Origin: Hyphomicrobiales bacterium
GTDB taxonomy: Bacteria; Pseudomonadota; Alphaproteobacteria; Rhizobiales; CAJQND01
Reading direction: 5' to 3'
Assembly (NCBI GenBank): GCA_028285595.1
Contig: JANQOW010000084.1
Location: 1 to 64,000 of the forward strand
DNA: 64,000 nt
The position numbers and the translations under genes are program-made. The notes under the pieces are model-generated. The model ran no database searches. It was given only the letters and a program-made list of their open reading frames with translations, and was not told the origin of the DNA. This document shows, in pieces, positions 1-7,863 of this stretch; the stretch's first letter is position 1; each line of letters begins with the position of its first letter.

Positions 1-122
1 TGGCGGAAAGGCGAGAGCGCGGCCTCCCGGATCATGTCGGGCAGGATAGCTGCGGAGACGAACCACAACGAGAGGGCCGCCACTTCCGCAAGCAGCAGAA
101 GAACGATGGAGCGAACCTTCAT
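1..122 (-). CDS. MFS transporter, N-terminal fragment (runs off the window)
   Basis: The first 40 residues of a protein read leftwards from the ATG at 120-122; the rest lies outside the window. They begin MKVRSIVLLLLAEVAALSLW and continue as one hydrophobic helix ending in a short FVSAAILPDM stretch. A first helix with charged N-terminus and an 'E-x-x-A-x-S-x-W-F' pattern is common in major facilitator superfamily transporters. The gene follows the small membrane protein at 151-354 on the same strand by 28 bases, so they may be cotranscribed. No strong Shine-Dalgarno sequence is visible. The substrate cannot be judged from this fragment. Confidence 0.6.
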   Translation of the reverse strand, partial: MKVRSIVLLLLAEVAALSLWFVSAAILPDMIREAALSPFR

Positions 123-150
123 GGCGCGCCGGAGACGGAAAAAGCGAGCG

Positions 151-354
151 TCAAAGCGATCGGCACCACGCAACCATGGTAACCACAGCCTCATGCAGCC
201 CACCGTAGGCCTGGGCAACAAGCGCGTTGAACGGGGGCGAGAGCAAGAACCCGGCAGCAAACAGAGCAAAGAAGCCTATTATGAAGATAAACGGAAGCCG
301 CTGCAGATTGTGCAGCTCGTCATCCTTCTCCGGCTCGCTCGTGCTCATCGGCAT
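151..354 (-). CDS. Small membrane protein of unknown function (67 aa)
   Basis: Not a family I recognise. The protein has a short acidic N-terminus (PEKDDELHNLQ), a strong hydrophobic segment at about residues 20-40 (FIFIIGFFALFAAGFLL) and a second weaker amphipathic stretch near the C-terminus. It sits 28 bases upstream of the MFS transporter start on the same strand and may be translated with it. The alternative is that the frame is chance coding; the clean charge-then-helix pattern and the operon-like spacing argue for a real gene. Confidence 0.5.
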   Translation of the reverse strand: MPMSTSEPEKDDELHNLQRLPFIFIIGFFALFAAGFLLSPPFNALVAQAYGGLHEAVVTMVAWCRSL

Positions 355-421
355 CTCTCACGCTTTTGAAGCGCGGAGTATAAGTGACCTGCCGGCGAAG
401 CTCAATTCTCATCAGCATGGG

Positions 422-3400
422 TTACACATCGGAGAAGTCGTCTGCACCCAGCGGGCTGTATTGGAAGTATCCATTGTTGGTGAGTGTCTCACCTCTGCCG
501 AAGCCCGGCTCTATGCCCTCTCCGGGCAGCCAGGTGCCGGTGGAAAAGACGTTCGCGTTTTCGGTCTCAAACACCAAGCTGTCGATGCTGATCTTGTCCA
601 CGGTGAGATTGTAGTCGATGCCGTTTGCAGGATCATACACATCGTTGACGAACGCCACCCGCACCTGGTCGGCCGTGATCATCTCATCGCTTTGGAAGAC
701 GAACGTGTCGCCCAGCACCGGAATATCCTCAAAGCGCGCCTTGATCGAACCATCGATGAGGAGCTCCATAATCTCCGCACCCTCGGCCCCGGCAGCAAAG
801 ATCTCGATCACGGAGCCATCTGGCGGAAGGGCTTCTTGATATTGGAAGTACCCGTTGCTGTTAAGCGTATCGCCTCTGCCGAAGCCCGGCTGGCTGCCGT
901 CGGCCGGAAGCCAGGTGCCGGTGGAGAAGACGCTTGGGTCATCGGTCTGGAAAATCCGATCATCAATGGTGATGCGCTCCACGGTGAGGTTGTAATCGAT
1001 GCCATTGGCCGGATCGTATACATCGTTGGTGAATTGAACCCGCACCTGATCGGCCACAATGGTCGTCTCCGCGCGGTACGTGTAAGTCGTCAACTCCCCG
1101 TCAACGTTCTCAAATGTGGCCGCCACGGCGCCGTCAATGAGCAACTCCATGGTTTCAAATCCGGTGGCGCCCGCTGCATCAATGGTGATGATGGACCCCG
1201 GCCCTGGTGCCTGGCCGTATGCAAAAAAGCCGTCGGTGTGGAGAACATCGCCACGGCCGAAACCCGGAACGACACCGTCCAGAGGTTGCCAGGAGCCGGT
1301 TGAAAACACGGATGGGTCATCTGTCAGATAGGTCGTACCGTTTATTGTGACGCTCTGGATGGTCACGTTGCGGTCTACGCCGGTGCCCGGGTCGAAAAGG
1401 TCGTTGGTGAAGGCCACTTTCACGCGGTCTGGTGTGAGGCCCGGTTCATCGGTTTGATAGCTTAGAGTTTCGCCTGCGATGGCGATATTGTCGAACGCGG
1501 CAACCACCTCATCATCGATCAGGAGGACGATGCTCTCCTCCCCGGATTGTCCCGATGCAAGAATCTGAAGGGAACTTCCCGAACCCGCTGCTGGGGCGGC
1601 CACGGTTACCGTATACGTCGCCACCGCTTCGCGACCATCCGGATCGCGCACCACATATTCAACGGACGTGGTGGTGCTCGTGCCCGGCGCGAGTGTCGCA
1701 AAGTCGCCGTTCGGATCAAAACTCGCTGTACCGTCGGGTTCTATGGTGAACTGCCCGCCGGCGCTGCCTGCCACCGCAGCGCCCACATTGGCCGCGGAAC
1801 TTGAAACCGCCGAGACCACCAAATCCGCGCTGGAGCCATCCGGATCTATATCGTTGGCCAGTACGTTGAGAGACGGCACCGGCGTGGCGGGATCGGTTGA
1901 TGCCGCATCGTCCGTTGCAATGGGAGCCAATTCGTCGGCAGGTCCACCTGAGATCAACAGCCGGCCGACCTCACCGGCAACAATGTCTACGTAATAGACA
2001 TAGCCATCGGGACCTTGCTCGAAATGGACCGGGCCAAACTCCCCTGGACGGTTGTAGAGGAAAGACACATCGCGCCGGTCATTGGTATCGATGGTGAAGA
2101 TCTCACCTTGTGAGAAGTCAGCGAAAAAGTAGTCGTTCTGGAACAGCGCCGGGTACTTGTCGCCCGTGTAAACCACCCCGCCTCCGGTGATGCTCTGCAC
2201 CTGATAGCCCGGGTCGGAGCTGTTGTGGGAATAGCCACGGAAGGGGGCGGTCAGGAGAATGTTGCCCGCCGCCACGTCCGCATAAAAGGCCTCAGCCTCA
2301 GGCAACTGGCTGTAGCCGGGGGCTTCCACCAAGGCGCCCCCGTCGCCACCCTCATAGAACGGCCAGCCAAAGTTTGCGCCAGGTGGGCCGGAGTTGATCT
2401 CCTCAAACGAATCCCATCCGGTCTCCGTGATGAAGAGAGAGCCGTTCTCATCGAAGGCCATGGAGAACGGGTTGCGGAGCCCAAGCTGGTAAACCTTGGC
2501 AGCGTTTGAGGCGAGACTGTCGGCTTCATCGGCGAAGGGGTTGTCAGGCAGGCCCAGCCCAGTGACCGGGTCCACCCTGAGGATCTTGCCCGACAGGCTG
2601 TTAACGTCCTGCACGCTGAGCGTCCGGGGGTCGGCAAAGTTGAAAGACGTGCCATCCCCGGTGGAAACATAAAGTGCTCCATCCGGACCGAACGCCAAGG
2701 CACCGCCGGCGTGAGACCGCGAATCCACCTTTAAGTAGTCGTCGATATAGTCGCCGGTTTCCGGATCGACGCCCGATTCGGGCTGGTCGAACGCGGTGGT
2801 GCTGTCCACAGCGCCGTTGCCGCTGATATCTGTAAGCAACTGTCCGGCCGCGCCCACGATAATCTGTGCGCTGCCGTCCACAGCGCTCTGGTAGTCATTG
2901 TCCGCATCGGCGGTGAACCGCACCACGTGGGAGAAGCGGTTTCCGGCCCCGTCCGGACCATCGTTGCCCGTCTTCCCGACGGTGTCCGGCGGGTCGACCA
3001 CGTAGAAAGCATAGATATAGGGCTCAGCGGGGAAATCCGGATGGACCACAATGTCCAGCAAACCGCGGTCGGCGTCATTCGCCACCTGGGCGGTGAGGTC
3101 GATGAATTCCGAAATGATTTCGCCCGATGCGGTGTCCACGAGCTTGATCCGGCCGCTTTTCTCCGCGACATAGGCCCACTGGCTGCCCTCGGGCGCTGAG
3201 GGAACATCGATAAACTGAATATCTATCGGATTGGCCAGCCCGGAAACGGCGACATCCTCCACAACATCATAGACCGGCGTGAGCGGAGGTTCTGAGGGCT
3301 CTATCGCCGGGGTTTCATCATCAAGGATGACCACTCGCGCCGTTCGGGGCGCCTGCAGCGTTCCGCTGTCAATATTGATGATGGAAACCACCAACGTTTC

Positions 3401-3649
3401 GGACGGCTCACCGATAAAATCATCAAGGATTTCGACTGTGATCCAAGCACGGTCCACGTCGATCGGTATCACCACCGTGCCGGTGAACTCTTCGAAGTCT
3501 TCCCCCGGAGTGGCATCAAGACCGGTGATCCCGAAGGTCACGGTGACCGGAGCGCTCAGATCGCCCGTGCGCACCACGGGTACGAGGATTTCGCCATCAG
3601 CCTCGCCAACACTGAGTTCGCTGGCTTCCAGAAATACAAATCCAGACAT
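422..3649 (-). CDS. PQQ-dependent sugar dehydrogenase with Calx-beta, Ig/cadherin-like and three CBM60-like modules
   Basis: A 1075-residue multidomain protein. Residues 5-112 are a Calx-beta calcium-binding domain (ends ARVVILDDE). Residues 130-567 are a glucose/sorbosone dehydrogenase beta-propeller; GLLDIVVHPDF (198-206), SHAGGALAFGPDG (312-324) and LGLRNPFSMAFD (389-400) are typical, with His313 and Arg392 the likely PQQ-site residues. Residues 576-685 resemble a cadherin/VCBS-type domain (NVLANDIDPDG). Residues 691-813, 817-938 and 943-1064 are three tandem copies of a module with the pattern V-x-F-x-N-D-x-x-D-P, G-[IV]-D, VFSTG-[ST]-W, PGFGRG, as in Ca-dependent xylan-binding CBM60 modules. 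There is no classical signal peptide, so export may use type I or another leaderless route. Expected role: extracellular oxidation of polymer-bound or released sugars, transferring electrons through PQQ. The gene is monocistronic, reading away from prfA. Confidence 0.88.
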   Translation of the reverse strand: MSGFVFLEASELSVGEADGEILVPVVRTGDLSAPVTVTFGITGLDATPGEDFEEFTGTVVIPIDVDRAWITVEILDDFIGEPSETLVVSIINIDSGTLQAPRTARVVILDDETPAIEPSEPPLTPVYDVVEDVAVSGLANPIDIQFIDVPSAPEGSQWAYVAEKSGRIKLVDTASGEIISEFIDLTAQVANDADRGLLDIVVHPDFPAEPYIYAFYVVDPPDTVGKTGNDGPDGAGNRFSHVVRFTADADNDYQSAVDGSAQIIVGAAGQLLTDISGNGAVDSTTAFDQPESGVDPETGDYIDDYLKVDSRSHAGGALAFGPDGALYVSTGDGTSFNFADPRTLSVQDVNSLSGKILRVDPVTGLGLPDNPFADEADSLASNAAKVYQLGLRNPFSMAFDENGSLFITETGWDSFEEINSGPPGANFGWPFYEGGDGGALVEAPGYSQLPEAEAFYADVAAGNILLTAPFRGYSHNSSDPGYQVQSITGGGVVYTGDKYPALFQNDYFFADFSQGEIFTIDTNDRRDVSFLYNRPGEFGPVHFEQGPDGYVYYVDIVAGEVGRLLISGGPADELAPIATDDAASTDPATPVPSLNVLANDIDPDGSSADLVVSAVSSSAANVGAAVAGSAGGQFTIEPDGTASFDPNGDFATLAPGTSTTTSVEYVVRDPDGREAVATYTVTVAAPAAGSGSSLQILASGQSGEESIVLLIDDEVVAAFDNIAIAGETLSYQTDEPGLTPDRVKVAFTNDLFDPGTGVDRNVTIQSVTINGTTYLTDDPSVFSTGSWQPLDGVVPGFGRGDVLHTDGFFAYGQAPGPGSIITIDAAGATGFETMELLIDGAVAATFENVDGELTTYTYRAETTIVADQVRVQFTNDVYDPANGIDYNLTVERITIDDRIFQTDDPSVFSTGTWLPADGSQPGFGRGDTLNSNGYFQYQEALPPDGSVIEIFAAGAEGAEIMELLIDGSIKARFEDIPVLGDTFVFQSDEMITADQVRVAFVNDVYDPANGIDYNLTVDKISIDSLVFETENANVFSTGTWLPGEGIEPGFGRGETLTNNGYFQYSPLGADDFSDV
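458..1579 (-). repeat. Three tandem CBM60-like module repeats (about 123 codons each)
   Basis: Coding repeats within the sugar dehydrogenase gene: unit 1 about 1211-1579, unit 2 about 836-1201, unit 3 about 458-823. Each unit ends with VFSTG-[ST]-W, PGFGRG and [FY]-F-[AQ]-Y. Units 2 and 3 are closer to each other (both have DPANGIDYNLTV) than to unit 1 (DPGTGVDRNVTI), suggesting a more recent duplication of the C-terminal copy. Confidence 0.85.
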
Positions 3650-3882
3650 GCCGTGCCCCTTCTCACATCAAGCATCGGCGTTGCATGGTCAGGTGCCGCG
3701 AACAAACACACACAACTCACTTGAGAAGTATCTCAGCCTCCAGAGCCACCTTATCAGCCAACAACGCCCGCGGGAATGAGGCATATGTGACGAGGCGAAT
3801 TGCCCCCGCATTGGATTGGCAAATCTCCTGTAAACCCGCTAGAAGTGCGCTAAATCGATTTTGAGCAGTACATCCCTTTCTC

Positions 3883-4959
3883 ATGCTGAATGCCGAAAAA
3901 CTAGACCGGGTGATGGATCGCTTTGATGCGGTTCAGCAGGAACTCGCCTCAGGCGTAGAGGGCGACGACTTCATTGCCCTGTCCAAGGAATATGCCGAAC
4001 TCTCTCCGATTGCCGAGAAGATCCAAGCCCTGCGTGATGCCATTGGCGAGCTTGAAGGCCTGGATGAGTTGCTGGCCGACGGCGAAACGGACGCCGAAAT
4101 GCGCGAAATGGCCGAGGTGGAGAAAGAAGACCTCAGCCAGACGGTGGAAGGGCTTGAGCGCGAGGTGGAGGTTCTTCTCCTTCCGAAAGATGCTGCGGAC
4201 GAGAAGAATGCCATCTTGGAAGTGCGCGCCGGCACCGGCGGTGACGAAGCGGCTCTCTTTGCCGGCGATCTGTTCCGCATGTATCAGCGGTTCGCCGAAG
4301 GCCAGGGCTGGCGCTTTGAGGTGGTGGAAGCCACGGATGCCGATCACGGTGGCTACAAAGAAGCGGTGGCCAACATTTCCGGCAAGGGTGTGTTTGCGCG
4401 TCTCAAGTTTGAGTCCGGTGTGCACCGGGTACAGCGGGTTCCAGAGACGGAGAGCCAGGGCCGCATTCATACCTCAGCGGCTACCGTCGCCGTCCTGCCG
4501 GAGGTTGAGGAGGTCGACATCGAAGTGAAGCCGGAGGACATCCGCATCGACACCATGCGTGCATCCGGCGCCGGCGGCCAGCATGTGAACACCACGGACA
4601 GTGCGGTGCGTCTGACGCATATCCCGTCCGGGATTGTTGTGGTGCGGTCTGAGAAGTCGCAACACCAGAACCGGGCGCAGGCCATGAAGGAACTGCGCGC
4701 CAGGCTCTATGAGATGGAGCGCGAGAAGGCGGAAAGCGCTCGCGCCGAGGACCGCAAAGGCCAGATCGGCTCAGGCGATCGGTCCGAACGCATCCGCACC
4801 TACAACTTCCCCCAGGGCCGGGTCACCGACCACCGCATCAACCTCACGCTCTACAAACTGCCGCAAATCATGGCGGGTGAGGGGCTGGATGAGGTGGTCC
4901 AGGCACTCACGAACGAACACCAGGCGGCCCTGCTGGCGGCTGACGAAGGCATTGTTTGA
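3883..4959 (+). CDS. prfA: Peptide chain release factor 1
   Basis: A 358-residue class I release factor that recognises UAA and UAG stop codons and triggers hydrolysis of peptidyl-tRNA on the ribosome. The GGQ catalytic motif is at residues 231-233 within [16 protein letters not shown]. The anticodon-like tripeptide of RF1 type (P-x-T) appears as PET at 187-189, in [17 protein letters not shown]2 would have SPF here. Length fits bacterial RF1. The next gene, prmC, which methylates the Gln of GGQ, overlaps its end by 8 bases, the usual bacterial arrangement and strong support for both calls. Confidence 0.98.
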   Translation: MLNAEKLDRVMDRFDAVQQELASGVEGDDFIALSKEYAELSPIAEKIQALRDAIGELEGLDELLADGETDAEMREMAEVEKEDLSQTVEGLEREVEVLLLPKDAADEKNAILEVRAGTGGDEAALFAGDLFRMYQRFAEGQGWRFEVVEATDADHGGYKEAVANISGKGVFARLKFESGVHRVQRVPETESQGRIHTSAATVAVLPEVEEVDIEVKPEDIRIDTMRASGAGGQHVNTTDSAVRLTHIPSGIVVVRSEKSQHQNRAQAMKELRARLYEMEREKAESARAEDRKGQIGSGDRSERIRTYNFPQGRVTDHRINLTLYKLPQIMAGEGLDEVVQALTNEHQAALLAADEGIV

Positions 4960-5857
4960 GCCTCAGCCACATTCGGCTACAGGGGCAGGCGCCTGGCTCC
5001 GCTCGGCGCGCGATCGCTTGGAGGCGATTGGGATCGAGACAGCGTCGCTGGATGCCAGAATGCTGCTGTTGGACGGCCTCCAACTGCCCCATAGCGTGAT
5101 CGTGGCGGATCCCAACCTTGCCCTCAATCCAGAGGAAATCACGCAACTGGAGGCCATGCTCGAGCGCCGTCTGAAGCACGAACCGGTGTCGCGCATTCTG
5201 GGCTGGCGGGAGTTTTATGGACGCAGGTTCCAGATAAACCAACACGTGCTCGACCCGCGCCCCGATACGGAGGTCTTGGTTGAAACCGCGCTTAAGAAGA
5301 TGGATGCTCGGTTCGGAGCCGATTATCCGTGCCGCTTTCTCGATGTGGGCACGGGGTCTGGATGTATAGCGGTAAGCTTGCTGGCCGAGCGGCCGGCGTG
5401 GCGCGGCATCGCGACGGATCTTTCGGCACAGGCCTTGGCGGTGGCTCGCCATAACGCTGAGACGCATAAAGTGATCGAACGGCTGGAGCTGGTCGAAACC
5501 AATTGGGCGGACGGGCTTGCAGGACCGTTCGATCTGATTGTCTCCAACCCGCCTTATATCCCGGCCGCAGAGATTGATGATCTGATGCCGGAGGTGCGTG
5601 ATTATGATCCGCGCTTGGCGCTCGCAGGTGGGGCCGATGGGCTTCAGGCTTATCGCGAACTCATTGCTGTCGCGCGCGAACTGGCAAGCGATGGCGGCAT
5701 GCTGATTGTGGAGATTGGGACGAGCCAAACGAGAGCGGTGCGAGCCGCCGCGTTGGACGCAGCTCTCCTCGCGGCGCCCGAAGAGTGTGAAGAAACAACC
5801 GATCTTGCAGGGCACCCGCGGGTTCTTGCGCTGCCCGTTGCGGGCGGGACGGCATAG
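4952..5857 (+). CDS. prmC: Release factor glutamine methyltransferase PrmC (HemK)
   Basis: An S-adenosylmethionine-dependent methyltransferase that N5-methylates the Gln of the GGQ motif in release factors. The SAM-binding motif is DVGTGSG (about residues 131-137) and the catalytic NPPY is at 199-202. I chose the TTG at 4952 as start because it gives 301 residues, the normal PrmC length, and overlaps the prfA stop; the frame stays open further upstream but only inside prfA. The N-terminal helical domain (FEPQP...[12 protein letters not shown]) is intact. Start codon choice is the main uncertainty. Confidence 0.95.
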   Translation: MFEPQPHSATGAGAWLRSARDRLEAIGIETASLDARMLLLDGLQLPHSVIVADPNLALNPEEITQLEAMLERRLKHEPVSRILGWREFYGRRFQINQHVLDPRPDTEVLVETALKKMDARFGADYPCRFLDVGTGSGCIAVSLLAERPAWRGIATDLSAQALAVARHNAETHKVIERLELVETNWADGLAGPFDLIVSNPPYIPAAEIDDLMPEVRDYDPRLALAGGADGLQAYRELIAVARELASDGGMLIVEIGTSQTRAVRAAALDAALLAAPEECEETTDLAGHPRVLALPVAGGTA

Positions 5858-6252
5858 AAAGTCTCAGCTTTTTGCGGAAAGTTCACAGTCGAAAAAAGGC
5901 ACTTGGAAAATCTGCAGCAAAAGGGTAGTTTAGCTCATCGTTATTGATCGCTCGGCGGTCAGGGCTAGGCCCGACCTCTTTGAAGCGACACCGAAAGATC
6001 CGAAGAACCGATCTGTTGACACATGGTCTGTTTGTGCGCGCGAAAGCGCAGATCATCTGAGGGTTTTTGGTTTGATCAAGGCAATGGAACGGCTGGAGTT
6101 GATACGCCGGGGATAATGCATCTTACGTGTTGACGTGAAATGCTGATTAGGGGAACGACTTCTTCTTAAAGCCCTTTGGGCATCCGGATTGGTGCGGCTT
6201 GCCGGCCGTCTTTTCAAGTTTGGTTTAACATAGCTACTGGACAAAATTGATT
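5858..6252 (+). other. 395-base intergenic region with hairpins, no gene seen
   Basis: The longest gene-free stretch in the window, between prmC and the DUF4167 gene. It holds a terminator-like hairpin at 5957-5980 and a nested structure at 6010-6054: outer arms GATCTG (6010-6015) and CAGATC (6049-6054), inner TGCGC/GCGCA arms (6035-6039 and 6046-6050) around a GCGAAA loop. A TTGACA box lies at 6016-6021 but no convincing -10 box follows at 16-18 bases. I see no protein-coding signal. A small RNA or a long leader of the DUF4167 gene is possible. Confidence 0.5.
5957..5980 (+). terminator. Candidate terminator after prfA-prmC
   Basis: GGTC (5957-5960) and GGGC (5962-5965) pair with GCCC (5969-5972) and GACC (5973-5976), with one bulged A and a TAG loop. 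A short T-rich tail (TCTTT) follows. It lies about 100 bases after the prmC stop. The tail is weak, so this may be an RNA-stabilising hairpin instead. Confidence 0.4.
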
Positions 6253-6912
6253 ATGAGACAGGGGCAGAAGAATAACAGATCTCGCGGACGGGGCCGGCGG
6301 CCACAAAATCCGGTCAACCGGATTTTTGAGAGCAATGGTCCTGATGTAAAGATCCGGGGGAACGCCTCTCACGTGGCCGAAAAGTACAATCAGCTTGCCC
6401 GCGATGCTCTGGTGTCCGGCAACACAGTGACCGCTGAGAACTACTTCCAGCACGCCGAACATTACCAGCGCATCTTGGCCGCCGCTCAGGCTTATAACCA
6501 GCAACAGCAGCAAAACAACGCGCAAGAACGGGCCAACGGCGCCGATGAGAATGCCGCATCGGACAGCCAAGCCGACGACCAGCCCCGCGAAGACAATCGC
6601 GGCCGCCGTCAGCGGCGCAACGACAATCGCGGCGAGGCGCCTGCGAAGGCCGAAGGTGCAGAGAGCTCTGGTGCTGAACCGGAAGCTGCCGGGAACGGTG
6701 CGGCCGAACAACCGGCCGCTGAGGCGCCAGCCGAACAACCGACCGCCGAGGCACCCGCCGAACCGGTCGCTGCCGCGGAGCCCGCTCCTGAAGCTGCGCC
6801 GGCCGCGGAAGAGGCAAGCAGTGAAGCGCCGGCGGAGGAGAAGAAAAAGCCCAGACGCTCCAAACCGCGCAAAAGCGCAGCGGATGACGGCGAATTGGCT
6901 GCAACCGGTTAA
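6253..6912 (+). CDS. DUF4167 domain-containing protein
   Basis: A 219-residue protein with the alphaproteobacterial DUF4167 domain at about residues 1-75: a basic start (MRQGQKNNRSRGRGRR), then VNRIFESNGPDVKIRG, HVAEKYNQLARDA and AENYFQHAEHYQRI. The remaining two thirds is low-complexity, rich in Ala, Pro and Glu, ending in a basic KKKPRRSKPRKS stretch. The basic N-terminus suggests RNA or nucleic-acid binding, but the function is not established. Position between prmC and clpB is conserved in alphaproteobacteria. ATG at 6253 is chosen over an in-frame TTG at 6247. Its TAA stop overlaps the stop of the convergent MOSC gene. Confidence 0.9.
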   Translation: MRQGQKNNRSRGRGRRPQNPVNRIFESNGPDVKIRGNASHVAEKYNQLARDALVSGNTVTAENYFQHAEHYQRILAAAQAYNQQQQQNNAQERANGADENAASDSQADDQPREDNRGRRQRRNDNRGEAPAKAEGAESSGAEPEAAGNGAAEQPAAEAPAEQPTAEAPAEPVAAAEPAPEAAPAAEEASSEAPAEEKKKPRRSKPRKSAADDGELAATG

Positions 6913-7679
6913 TCGAGCACCGTAACCTGATCGCCGACGGCAATCTTGCCGTCCGCGATAACCCGTGCATAGACACCGCAATCTTCGTGCCCAAAGCCCA
7001 CGTCCAGTGTTCTGGGCAAGCTCATATCGCGTGCGCCCGTGTCCGGGTCCACATTGATTGCCGCGCAGCGCGTAATGCGCTCTGAGACTTCCAGGACCGG
7101 TGCACCACCGACCGCCAGCGTACGGTCCAGCCAGTTAAACTCTTCCCAGGGCTCAAGCCCTTCCAGATAGATGTTCCCGCGAAAGCGTATGGGATGGACC
7201 GGCTTACGGGCGACGCGTTCCAGATCTTTCACCGATGCCAGATTGATCAGCGAAACCCACTTCATCGGGACATCCGAAAACGAATGCCCCTCGGCAGACA
7301 CAATTTTGGGCGCTCCGCCGCGCAAACTGTCTTTGGCGTATGCGGCGAAGAACTGCTCCAGCAGTTGGCGGCCGAGCTTGTCGGCCAGACATCCGCGGGC
7401 CACTTGTTTGCCGTCCCGGTAAACCGTGAGAACCTGACTTTCCTCCTCAAAAACGGTATCGAGCGCAGCCAGTTTTTCATCGCGCATCAGCATGAGGAAG
7501 TTGGCCTTGGGCAAATAACTTGGATTGGCTGGATCAAACTTGCGGCTACCAGCCTCGATCGCCCAGGCTCTGTCAAACGGGAGGCACGCTCCGGCCGTCA
7601 GTGCAATTTCCTCGTGTTTAGCCCCGGAAAGGCCTTTGACGGGGTAGCTGAATATCTCTGAGATCGTCGTATCTGTCAT
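6909..7679 (-). CDS. MOSC domain-containing protein (YcbX-like)
   Basis: A 256-residue protein with an N-terminal beta-barrel domain (SEIFSYPVKGLSG, then PFDRAWAI) and a C-terminal MOSC domain like that of molybdenum cofactor sulfurases and the mARC/YcbX enzymes. The conserved Cys is in ITRCAAINVDPDTG, expected to bind the molybdenum cofactor. FRGNIYLEGLEPWEE is also typical. YcbX-type proteins reduce N-hydroxylated compounds. There is no ferredoxin domain at the C-terminus, so electrons must come from a separate partner. The gene ends by sharing TTAA with the DUF4167 gene and stands divergent from clpB. Confidence 0.88.
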   Translation of the reverse strand: MTDTTISEIFSYPVKGLSGAKHEEIALTAGACLPFDRAWAIEAGSRKFDPANPSYLPKANFLMLMRDEKLAALDTVFEEESQVLTVYRDGKQVARGCLADKLGRQLLEQFFAAYAKDSLRGGAPKIVSAEGHSFSDVPMKWVSLINLASVKDLERVARKPVHPIRFRGNIYLEGLEPWEEFNWLDRTLAVGGAPVLEVSERITRCAAINVDPDTGARDMSLPRTLDVGFGHEDCGVYARVIADGKIAVGDQVTVLD

Positions 7680-7689
7680 TTGGGGAGGC

Positions 7690-7718
7690 CTTGAGATTCG
7701 GTGCTTAGATCACCATAT
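7690..7718 (+). promoter_or_regulatory. Sigma-32 (RpoH)-type heat-shock promoter of clpB
   Basis: CTTGAGA at 7690-7696, a 14-base spacer, then CACCATAT at 7711-7718. This fits the heat-shock sigma consensus CTTGAAA - 11 to 15 bases - CCCCATNT closely. It lies about 145 bases upstream of the clpB start, and ClpB is a classic RpoH target. Transcription should start near 7725. Confidence 0.7.
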
Positions 7719-7737
7719 CGAATTTAACGTAAGACGG

Positions 7738-7777
7738 CACCGGGGCAGGATGCCTCTGTTTGGGTCCAGAGCCGGTG
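7738..7777 (+). promoter_or_regulatory. Hairpin in the clpB leader
   Basis: CACCGG (7738-7743) pairs with CCGGTG (7772-7777) and CTCTG (7754-7758) with CAGAG (7767-7771), leaving a 10-base bulge on the left and an 8-base loop. It sits in the predicted transcript leader just after the RpoH promoter. It does not cover the ribosome binding site (AGGAGAG at about 7852-7858), so a direct thermosensor role is not supported; transcript stability is possible. Confidence 0.4.
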
Positions 7778-7863
7778 TCATCAAAAATGTAAGCCTTCGT
7801 AAGGCGCAAACGATCGCGGTGCCGGTGAGCGGGTCGCGGCAATTGCGTGCCAGGAGAGTGATA

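Noticed and set aside
227-1303. A long plus-strand open frame of 358 codons opposite the sugar dehydrogenase gene
   Set aside because: It is antisense to the three tandem CBM60-like modules, and its apparent internal repeats are only their shadow. No recognisable domain.
458-1579. Repeat block as a CRISPR or satellite array
   Set aside because: The units are about 370 bases, in frame, and encode conserved protein modules.
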